The notes under the pieces are model-generated. The model saw nothing but the letters and a program-made list of their open reading frames with translations, was not told the origin of the DNA and ran no database searches. Positions 1 to 6,518 of a stretch of DNA of 64,000 nucleotides are shown piece after piece. Both the position numbers and the translations under genes were made by a program. This stretch comes from Kitasatospora sp044457565 (GTDB lineage: Bacteria; Actinomycetota; Actinomycetes; Streptomycetales; Streptomycetaceae), in the NCBI RefSeq assembly GCF_044457565.1, contig NZ_JBITGZ010000009.1, positions 62,001-126,000 on the forward strand. The letters are read 5' to 3'. Every line of letters starts with the position of its first letter. Position 1 is the stretch's first letter.

Positions 1-221
1 TCGGCGTCGATCTCGCCCCGGGCGAAACGCTCGGCCAGCAGCTGCTCCGGCAACGGCGGCGGGGTGGCCTGCCAATCGGGCGGGCGCTGCCGGGGCAGTT
101 GGCCGAGGTAGCGGCCCAGGGCGACGGCGACGACGACCAGCAGCCCCAGGAACAGCAGCATGCCGATGGCCATCAGACCGAAGCCCCATCCACCCATGTC
201 GTGGTCATTCCAGTACATCAT
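1..221 (-). CDS. SHOCT-domain small membrane protein (partial)
   Basis: The 3' end lies outside the window. The visible 73 residues start MMYWNDHDMGGWGFG, followed by one hydrophobic segment (about residues 15-36) and then a proline-rich linker into LLAERFARGEIDA. That last motif is the start of a SHOCT (short C-terminal) domain, usually found at the end of small membrane or oligomerising bacterial proteins. The start is the ATG at 221; an in-frame ATG at 218 is equally possible and the RBS is weak. The function is unknown. Such proteins commonly sit beside metal or stress genes in actinomycetes. Confidence 0.75.
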   Translation of the reverse strand, partial: MMYWNDHDMGGWGFGLMAIGMLLFLGLLVVVAVALGRYLGQLPRQRPPDWQATPPPLPEQLLAERFARGEIDA

Positions 222-329
222 CACGGTTTCCCGGTCGTGGGGGCGAGGCTGTTGCCTCACTCCCACGGTGCGCCCGGTCGCGAGACCCTCGCTTGGGCCG
301 ACCGGCTCAAACTGCTGGGCCGGGCGGGC

Positions 330-491
330 TCAATGCGGCCGGGTCGGGTGCTGCTCGGTACCGGCGTGGGCGGCGATCACGGCTGCCCGGAGCCGGCGTT
401 CGACGCCGAGTTTGGCCAGCAGCCGCGACACGTGGTTCTTCACGGTCTTCTCGGCGAGGTAGAGCTCCTGGCCGATCTCCCGGGTGGTCTT
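330..491 (-). pseudogene. devR: C-terminal HTH remnant of a DevR/DosR-like LuxR response regulator
   Basis: Only about 53 codons survive: KTTREIGQEL, then YLAEKTVKNHVSRLLAKLG and a short tail. This is the DNA-binding helix-turn-helix of NarL/LuxR regulators. LAEKTVKN-VSRLLAKLG-ERR is especially close to DevR/DosR of mycobacteria and its Streptomyces counterparts. The receiver domain with its phospho-acceptor Asp is missing, no start or RBS is in place, and upstream codons in this frame look random. It therefore looks like a truncated regulator, notable because the surrounding genes resemble a DosR regulon. Confidence 0.75.
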
Positions 492-599
492 CGATCGTCT
501 CCTGAACCGGACGGCGGACACCTGCCTCGATTGTCCCAGTGGCCCGTCCCTGCCGCACAGGACGGCAGGGAACGCACGAACCCGAGTGGGCGCTGAGGT

Positions 600-613
600 G
601 GCCCGATGGGCCC
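600..613. promoter_or_regulatory. Weak copy of the GGGCCG-NN-CGGCCC box
   Basis: The sequence GGCCCGATGGGCCC is an imperfect match (two mismatches) to the palindrome found before many genes of this island. It lies between the DevR-like remnant (minus) and the aquaporin remnant (plus), so it may be a leftover bidirectional operator. Confidence 0.35.
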
Positions 614-671
614 TGGTCGGCCAATGCGCGCACGGCGCACCGTCGCGGCAACAACCCGCGAGGTGGGACGG

Positions 672-843
672 ATGACCACGAGCCAGCGGTTCGGGTGGCG
701 GCGGCTGAGCACCGAGGCCGTGGGAACGTTCTTCCTGGTCCTGCTCGCCGCCGGCGCGGGCGTGGTCGACAGCGTCACCGGCGGTCAGCTGGGCCGGCCC
801 CGCTGCCGTGGTCGCCCCGGGACTGATGGTGCCGACGCGCGAG
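672..843 (+). pseudogene. Aquaporin/MIP-family channel remnant, frameshifted and truncated
   Basis: From the ATG at 672 the frame reads MTTSQRFGWRRLSTEAVGTF and continues through FLVLLAAGAGVVDSVTGGQL, the first membrane helix of an MIP-family channel. Near 797 the homology moves to another frame (AAVVAPGLMV, the start of the second helix) and then stops around 843. A full channel has about 230-250 residues and two NPA motifs; neither NPA is present. The next gene begins 40 bp later, so a deletion probably removed the rest. Confidence 0.65.
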
Positions 844-882
844 GGGGGATCACACTGGACGTACCGACCTCGGGAGGCTCCG

Positions 883-1521
883 ATGAGCACCGACTGGACC
901 GTCGACCCCTCTGCGCCGCTGCTGCTGGACGGTGTCCTGCCCGGGTTCGGGTTCTCCCGCCTGGAGTGCACCCCGCTCGCCGCGGCCCCCTCCGTGGCCT
1001 TCGAAGTCGCGCGCAGCCTGGACCTGCTCACCGTCCACTCGCCGCTGCTCGACGCGGCCATGTGGGCGCGCGGTCTGCCGGACCGGCTCCACCGTCGGCC
1101 TGCGCCCTCACCACGGTCCATGCGGGTGGCCGACCTGTTCGACGCCGCCGATCAGGACCAGCCCTGGGTGGCGCTCGGCGAGAACCGTGGGCGCGAGCTC
1201 GTCTTCGGCGCGGTCGGCCAGCCGTGGCGGGCCTCTATCGAGTGGCGCCGGGTCGAGCCGGACCGGTTCACGGCTTTCGAGGAGCCCGGCTGGGCGAAGA
1301 TGGCGGCCGCCTTCGTCGTCCACCCCTACGGCACCGGGCGCTCGCTGCTCACGTACGAGGCTCGCACCGCCTGCACCGACCCGGAGTCCGTCGCGCGCTT
1401 CGGCCGATACTGGACGGTCGTCTCGCCGGGCGTGGGCGTTGTCCTGCGCGGAGTGCTCCGGGCGGTCCGGGCGGCCGCGGAACCGACTGCCGCCACCGGT
1501 GCGGGCACGGTCGAGGCGTAG
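883..1521 (+). CDS. Uncharacterised SRPBCC-like protein
   Basis: 212 residues from the ATG at 883, with a GGGAGG RBS about 8 bases upstream. The middle reads ELVFGAVGQPWRA and, later, AFEEPGWAKMAAAFVVHPYG, ending in ARFGRYWTVVSPGVGVVLR. This order resembles actinobacterial SRPBCC (START/Bet v1-fold) proteins that bind hydrophobic ligands. No catalytic residues are evident. It follows the aquaporin remnant and converges on the CBS genes. The fold assignment rests on pattern resemblance only; the function is unknown. Confidence 0.7.
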   Translation: MSTDWTVDPSAPLLLDGVLPGFGFSRLECTPLAAAPSVAFEVARSLDLLTVHSPLLDAAMWARGLPDRLHRRPAPSPRSMRVADLFDAADQDQPWVALGENRGRELVFGAVGQPWRASIEWRRVEPDRFTAFEEPGWAKMAAAFVVHPYGTGRSLLTYEARTACTDPESVARFGRYWTVVSPGVGVVLRGVLRAVRAAAEPTAATGAGTVEA

Positions 1522-1540
1522 CGGCCACTGCCCCAGGACG

Positions 1541-2143
1541 TCAGGCGGGGGCGACAGCCCTGACATCGACGTCCACCACTCCGGGGACGGCCCGGACCAG
1601 GCGCTCCAGAACGGGGACTGCCGAGGCGTCGGGCAGGGTACCGGTCAGGGTGATCCGGCCCTCCTCCGCCCGGACCTCGACGGCCCCCGCCTGCGTGGGG
1701 TGGAGTACCGCGAGAAGTTCGAACTTCACCTGGCCGGCGAGATCCTCGTCGGTCCGGAGGTGGACCTTGAGCAGGTCGCTGCGGCTCACGATGCCGACCA
1801 GGAAGCCCTCGTCGTCCACCACGGGGAGCCGCTTGAGATGGCCGCGCGCCATGGCCCGGCCGGCCTCCGCCGTGGAGCTCTCCGCGTGCACGGTGACGGC
1901 CGGTTCCGACATCATCTGGCCGGCGGTGAACGCCTCGACGCGCTCGGGTTCCCGGTCCTGGGTGGTCAGCAGGTCGGCCTCGGAGACGACGCCGATCACC
2001 CGGCCGTCACCTGCCAGGACGGGCACGGCGCTGATCTTCCACTGCTGGAGCGTGTCCAGGATCTCCCGGAAGGTCGCATCGCGGCCGACGGCGACGACGG
2101 CGTGGGTCATCACCTCACCGACGGTGTTCCACTGGCGTGTCAT
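1541..2143 (-). CDS. CBS-pair and BON domain protein
   Basis: 200 residues. Two CBS motifs (about 8-60 and 77-125) each end in the characteristic IGVVSEADLL / VGIVSRSDLL. A BON domain (about 130-196, with GRITLTGTLPD) follows. CBS pairs bind adenine nucleotides and sense energy state; BON domains are thought to bind membranes or phospholipids. The start ATG overlaps the stop of the upstream CBS gene by 4 bp (ATGA), so the two are translationally coupled. It is the last gene of the OsmC-CBS-CBS/BON operon and one of three intact CBS-BON paralogues here. Confidence 0.9.
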   Translation of the reverse strand: MTRQWNTVGEVMTHAVVAVGRDATFREILDTLQQWKISAVPVLAGDGRVIGVVSEADLLTTQDREPERVEAFTAGQMMSEPAVTVHAESSTAEAGRAMARGHLKRLPVVDDEGFLVGIVSRSDLLKVHLRTDEDLAGQVKFELLAVLHPTQAGAVEVRAEEGRITLTGTLPDASAVPVLERLVRAVPGVVDVDVRAVAPA

Positions 2144-2613
2144 GGCGTGCTCCTGAGGGGATCGGGGGGTGTGCCTGCGATGCCGGGACCGGCGCTGCCT
2201 TCCCGGAGAGTGCTGAAGGAGACCGGCCCCAGCAGGTCGGACAGGCGTTGCAGGACGTCAAGGAATAGGTCGTCGACGGCGAGGAGCCCGACCAGCCGGT
2301 GCCCGTCCAACACGGGCAGGCGCCGCACGCCGGTCCGGCGGAAGGCCCGGTAGGCGGCCGCCAGGTCGTCGGTCACGTCCACCGTGACGGCGGGCGCGGA
2401 CATGAACTCGGCCACCGGTGCCTCCAGGTCGGCGCCCGGGGCCACGGCCCGGACGACCAGGTCGCGGTCGGTGACGATGCCGCGCAGGGTGTGGTCCTCG
2501 GCGACGAGCACACACCCGACCGACTCGTCGTCCATCCGGCGGGCCGCCTGCCGCGCGGTGGCGCCTGGCAGCACGGCAATCGGTGGGGTGATCATGAGGT
2601 CGGCGACTCGCAT
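2140..2613 (-). CDS. CBS-domain protein, HRP1-like
   Basis: 157 residues with two CBS motifs: MRVADLMITPPIAVLPGATA to LRGIVTDRDLVVRAV, and FMSAPAVTV to RLVGLLAVDDLF. There is no BON domain. The layout, with TDRD ending the first repeat, resembles mycobacterial HRP1 (Rv2626c), a DosR-regulated CBS protein. The start lies 22 bp inside the 3' end of the OsmC gene and the stop overlaps the next CBS gene by 4 bp, so all three are one operon. The ligand is unknown, probably an adenine nucleotide. Confidence 0.88.
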   Translation of the reverse strand: MRVADLMITPPIAVLPGATARQAARRMDDESVGCVLVAEDHTLRGIVTDRDLVVRAVAPGADLEAPVAEFMSAPAVTVDVTDDLAAAYRAFRRTGVRRLPVLDGHRLVGLLAVDDLFLDVLQRLSDLLGPVSFSTLREGSAGPGIAGTPPDPLRSTP

Positions 2614-3257
2614 CGCTCCTGCTCCAGGGTGATCGAGATCTCGGGCGGGTGCCGGAGGGTCGTGTGAACGGTGCAGTGCCTGACGACGGCGAGCAGCGCC
2701 TCGGTGCGCTCGGCAGGCAGGTCGGGGACGGTCACGCCGAGGGTGATCGCCGCGATCCGGGCGGGCCCTCCGGGTGCCATGGTGTGGTCGGCGGTGACCC
2801 GCAGGCCGTCCCGGGCGATCCGGTGACGGTCGAGATAGCGTCCGGCGTAATGCGCGACGCAGCCGACAAGGCCCGCGACCACGAGTTCCACCGGACTCGG
2901 CCCGGTGTCCGTGCCACCGTCGGCGACCGGTTGATCGACCGTCAGATGGTGCCTCCCGATCGTGAGGGAGTACGCGTCCCCGCCAACGGCGACGGCTTCC
3001 GTGCGGCCCTCACCCCGGGACGGCGGCCGGTCGACCGCGTCGGCCTGTCGTAGCAGCAGCGCCGCCAGCTCCCTGGCCTCAGCGGGCGTCAGCTCTGCCC
3101 ACACCCCGTTGCGGTCGTACGGCTCGCAACCGGTGTCCAGGACGACGCGCCCCAGGCCGGGCGGCAACACCCCCCGGGCATACCGGGAGACCGCGATGTT
3201 CCGGCCGCAACGGGTGAGCATCAGGCTCTGCTCGGACGGGACCTCGATGGTCGTCAT
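2592..3257 (-). CDS. OsmC-family protein with N-terminal extension
   Basis: 221 residues from the ATG at 3257, preceded by AGGGAGG. The first 75 residues (MTTIEVPSEQ to ADAVDR) form an extension with its own pattern. The rest is OsmC-like: PVELVVAGLVGCVAHYAGR holds the conserved Cys of OsmC/Ohr peroxidases, and RHCTVHTTLRHPPEI holds the second. OsmC proteins reduce organic hydroperoxides with thiols. It is the first gene of a three-gene operon with CBS proteins, and a perfect 14-bp palindrome lies 86 bp upstream. Confidence 0.85.
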   Translation of the reverse strand: MTTIEVPSEQSLMLTRCGRNIAVSRYARGVLPPGLGRVVLDTGCEPYDRNGVWAELTPAEARELAALLLRQADAVDRPPSRGEGRTEAVAVGGDAYSLTIGRHHLTVDQPVADGGTDTGPSPVELVVAGLVGCVAHYAGRYLDRHRIARDGLRVTADHTMAPGGPARIAAITLGVTVPDLPAERTEALLAVVRHCTVHTTLRHPPEISITLEQERCESPTS

Positions 3258-3342
3258 GGCGCGCCTCCCTCGGAATACCTCCCGGACTCCAGGAGATCTC
3301 CGGTTCCGGGGCGGGGCCAGGGCTGGCCGGTACCGAACGGGT

Positions 3343-3356
3343 GGGCCGGTCGGCCC
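3343..3356. promoter_or_regulatory. Perfect GGGCCG-GT-CGGCCC operator
   Basis: A perfect inverted repeat with a 2-bp spacer, 86 bp upstream of the OsmC start codon. The same 14-mer occurs at 9355 and a variant with another spacer at 21760. The position fits an activator site ahead of the OsmC-CBS operon. Confidence 0.7.
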
Positions 3357-3563
3357 TGGCGGGTAGGGCACGCCGGCGGTGTGCTGGAGATGGCAGGCGG
3401 TGCTCGGCAGCCACGCGGTGGCACCGCAGGCCGTCGCCGCGCTTGTCCGGATGTACGCGAGACCGGTGACGCGCGTCGGGACGACCACCGGCCCGGCCCC
3501 GCGGGACCCGGGTGATGGCCGAGTTCGAGCACTCGTGGACACCGCCACCGCTCCACCCGCACC

Positions 3564-3719
3564 GTCGGCCTGTGGGGCCAACGTCCCAGCAACAACCCTG
3601 ATTTCACGAGATTCCTGGTTGACGCCGGAATCGACTCCGTCTCGGTGACACCGGACAGCTTCGCCGCCGTCAAGCAACACGTCGCCGCTGCCGAAAGCCG
3701 TGCTCGCAGTGCTCCATGA
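3564..3719 (+). pseudogene. ppsA: C-terminal remnant of phosphoenolpyruvate synthase
   Basis: The frame reads VGLWGQRPSNNPDF, then LVDAGIDSVSVTPDSF and AAVKQHVAAAE, ending at TGA 3717. This is the extreme C-terminus of PEP synthase / PEP-utilising enzymes (typical form GQAPSD-P-F--FLV-AGI-SISVNPDS). The rest of the roughly 800-residue enzyme is absent. The sequence between the OsmC promoter and this fragment (3357-3563) shows no recognisable gene. A real enzyme gene was probably lost by deletion. Confidence 0.7.
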
Positions 3720-3752
3720 CACTCGCCCGTTTATGTCCCACCCGCCTGCGCG

Positions 3753-4448
3753 TCACCTGCCCGCGCGGTAGGCCCGGGGGTGCTCCACGGGGAAGTCGGT
3801 GTCGTCCTCCGCCCAGTCGAGCGTCTGGTGGACAGCGACCACGCCGTCCACCGCCCGGCACAGCTGCTCGACGATCGGGATCAGGCTTCGCCGCGGCAGC
3901 CGTCCGGTGAGCGTCACCACGCCGTCCTGCACCGCAGCCCGGACATCGTCGGGGGCCAGCCAGAGGGTCTGGCCGAGCACGTCGTGGTTGATCTCCTCGC
4001 GGATCGCGGCGTCGTGGCGCAGGAAGACCTGGAGCAGGTCCCGGCGGCTGACGATGCCGACCAGTCGGCCTGCCTCGTCCACCACCGGCAGCCGCTTCAC
4101 CTTGTGCCGGTCCATCGCGCGAGCGGCCTCGGGAATCGTCCATCCTGCGTGGGCGGTGACGGCCGGGCTGGTCATCAGCCCGCCTGCGGTCTCCGCCTCC
4201 GCCCGGGCGCGGTCGTGCGCGTCCAGCCAGCGGCCGGGAGTACGACCCTCGACATCGGGCAGGACAGCCGCCTTGCGGATCAGGTCGGCCTCCGAAACCA
4301 TGCCGATCGGACGCCCGTGCTCGTCGACGACGGGAATCGCCGTGATGTCGTTGCGGTGGAAGAGCGCCGCGATCTCCTTGAACGGTGTGTCGGGCCCGGC
4401 GGTGACGACCTCCTGGGTCATCACGTCCTGGACGCTGCGGTGCTGCAT
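3753..4448 (-). CDS. CBS-pair and BON domain protein
   Basis: 231 residues from the ATG at 4448. CBS motifs end in IGMVSEADLIRKA (about residue 60) and VGIVSRRDLLQVFL (about 142); a BON domain follows (VQDGVVTLTGRLPRRS, about 170-215). It is closely related to the protein at 31122-31841 (shared MQHR-V-DVMT start and VFLRHDAAIREEIN/LFLRHDTAIREEIN). It is transcribed away from the beta-CASP gene with a shared intergenic region holding one or two palindromic boxes. The likely role is energy-state sensing at the membrane. Confidence 0.9.
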   Translation of the reverse strand: MQHRSVQDVMTQEVVTAGPDTPFKEIAALFHRNDITAIPVVDEHGRPIGMVSEADLIRKAAVLPDVEGRTPGRWLDAHDRARAEAETAGGLMTSPAVTAHAGWTIPEAARAMDRHKVKRLPVVDEAGRLVGIVSRRDLLQVFLRHDAAIREEINHDVLGQTLWLAPDDVRAAVQDGVVTLTGRLPRRSLIPIVEQLCRAVDGVVAVHQTLDWAEDDTDFPVEHPRAYRAGR

Positions 4449-4514
4449 GGTCCCTCACCCCTTCGCAGGTAGTGGCGTAGTCCCACTGTCCTCGCTCATA
4501 CGGCGACCGGCACA

Positions 4515-4549
4515 GGGCCGTTCGGTCCGGCCACCCGGGCGAGCGGCCC
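4515..4549. promoter_or_regulatory. Two palindromic boxes in the divergent CBS/beta-CASP promoter
   Basis: Box A, GGGCCGTTCGGTCC (4515-4528), has one mismatch to the island consensus. Box B, CGGGCGAGCGGCCC (4536-4549), has two. Their centres are 21 bp apart, the same spacing as the pair at 15072/15093. Box A lies 67 bp from the CBS-BON start and 81 bp from the metallo-hydrolase start, so the pair could serve both genes. Confidence 0.6.
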
Positions 4550-4608
4550 AGGACAGCGGGCCGGTACGGCGTCACCATGGGAACGGGGGATCCCACCCGG
4601 AGGTCGCG

Positions 4609-6034
4609 ATGACGGCGGACGGCGCCACCCCTCACCCGGAGCCCCGCCCGGGTCTGCTCACCTTCCTCGGCGGGGTCGGCACCGTCACGGGCAAGCAAGT
4701 TCATGGTGGAGACCGACCACGCCCGGATCATGGTCGACTGCGGCCTCTTCCAGGGCCTGGCCGAGCTGCGCCGCCGCAACCGGCGCCCGCTGCCGCTCGA
4801 CCCGGCGGACGTCCAGGCGGTGGTACTCACCCACGCCCACCTGGACCACTGCGGCTATCTGCCGCGCCTGGTCCGTGGCGGCTTCCGGGGGCCGGTGCTG
4901 ACCACCTCGAACACCGCCCGCCTGGCGGAACTCGTCCTGCGCGACAGCGCACACCTGCTCCGCGAGGACGCCGACCACGCCAACGAGCACGGCTGGTCGA
5001 TGCACCGACCCGCCGAGCCGCTGTACGACGAGGACGATGTCGAGCATGCCCTGCAGATGTTCGACCCCGTCCCACTGGACACCGACGTGGAAGTCACCGC
5101 GGGCACCGTGCTGCGGCTGCACCACGCCGGACACATTCTCGGCTCCGCGTGGGCGCACCTGACCCTGGAGGACGGGCACACCCTGGCCGCCAGCGGCGAC
5201 CTCGGCCGACCATTCCACCCCCTGCTGCGCCCACCCGAACCGTTCGGCGGCGCCGACGTACTGCTGATGGAGTCCACCTACGGCAACCGCCGCCACGAAG
5301 AGACCGCCGCCCGCGAATGGTTCGCCGGTGCCATCCAGCGCACCCTGGCCCGCGGCGGCACCGTGGTCATCCCCTCCTTCGCCGTGGATCGCACCGAGGT
5401 GGTGCTCCATCAACTCGCCGAGCTGCGCCGGGCTGGCCGCCTGCCGGCCGGGGCACCGGTCTACGTGGACAGCCCGATGGCTCTGGCTGCGCTGCAGATC
5501 TACCGCGAGGCCTTCGCCACCCGGTCCCCCGAACTGCGCCCCGACGTGCTGGACGACGGCGCGGCGGCCCTCGACCCCGAGCCGTTCTCGCTGATCCACT
5601 CGCTGCAGGAATCACTCGCCCTGGAGCGCTCCAGCGTGCCGTCGATCCTGGTGTCCGCCTCCGGGATGGCCACCGGCGGCCGCGTCGTCCACCACCTGCG
5701 CCGGCTGCTGCCCGACCCGCGCAACACCGTGATCATCGTCGGCTACGCCGCCGCCGGCACCCGGGCCCGCAACCTGGTGGACGGCGCCAAGGTGCTGAAG
5801 ATGTACGGCGCCTACGTCCCGGTCCGCGCCGAGATCGTCAACGTGCCCGCGTTCTCGGCCCACGCCGATGCCTCCGAAGTGATCGACTGGCTCCGGGACG
5901 CCCCGCCCCCGCAGGCCACCTACCTGGTGCACGGCGAACCGGAGGGCTCTGAGGCATTGCGCAACCGGATCGACCGCGAACTCGGCTGGACCGCGGTGGT
6001 CCCACGCTCCGGTGAGCGCGTGCTCGTACGCTGA
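4609..6034 (+). pseudogene. Beta-CASP metallo-beta-lactamase-fold RNase-like hydrolase, one-base frameshift near 4693
   Basis: From the ATG at 4609 the frame reads MTADGATPHPEPRPGLLTF, then LGGVGTVTG. An extra A at 4693/4694 (GGC-A-AGC-AAG) breaks it; the rest (SKFMVETDHARIMVDCGLFQ, then HAHLDHCGYLPRL) continues in the next frame to 6034. HxHxDH is the zinc motif, and the beta-CASP part has GTVVIPSFAVDR, SASGMATGGR and AFSAHAD. Without the insertion it would encode 474 residues, normal for the family that cleaves RNA. Translation from the ATG at 4703 would lack the first strands. It could be a sequencing error or a real mutation. Confidence 0.8.
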
Positions 6035-6056
6035 GCCGGCCCGCCGGCCGGGCTGC

Positions 6057-6518
6057 TCAGGTGGTGTCGGCCACGACGTCGTCGACGTCCCATCCCAGTG
6101 CGGTGAGAGCATCCCAACGAGCCGTCCGTCCTCGTCCACGACCGGGAGGTGGTGCACGGAAGCGTGCCGGGCAATGCGGACGGCTTCGCCGACTGTCTGG
6201 TCCTGCGTCACGCTGACGGCGGGAGAGGTCATCAGGTCGCCCGCGGTGATGACGGCCGGGTGATCGCGCCCGGTCTCCTCACCCGCGTAGGCCGCGAGCA
6301 GGTCCGAGGCCGCGACCACACCGATCGGGGCGCTGTCCGGCGAAACCACGTGCAGCACGCCGCGCCGGGACGCGGTGATCGCTGTGGTCGGAGGTCGGGA
6401 TGACGGCGATGGCGGGCCGGCTCATCCAGTGACGGACCGGGGCCCGGCCGATGGCCCGCGCGGTACCGGGGTCGGCGATGGAGTCGCTCGTCGTGCCGTC
6501 GAGCATGCTGTGGTTCAC
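6057..6518 (-). pseudogene. Disrupted CBS-domain protein gene
   Basis: It starts with GTG at 6518 after GGAGGAGG (MNHSMLDGTTSDSIADPG, then VRHWMSRPAIAVIPTSDHS). Homology then jumps frame near 6380 (ASRRGVLHVVSPDSAPIGVV to LMTSPAVSV and HLPVVDEDGRLVGML). It jumps again near 6100 to LTALGWDVDDVVADTT and the stop at 6057, with a few codons missing. At least two indels therefore break a CBS-pair protein. The GTG overlaps the TGA of the GNAT/CoA-ligase gene (GTGA), so it was a coupled downstream gene. Confidence 0.75.

Noticed and set aside
3379..3648. Plus-strand frame of 89 codons before the PEP synthase remnant
   Set aside because: It lies in a different frame from the ppsA remnant, has no recognisable motif and probably arises by chance.
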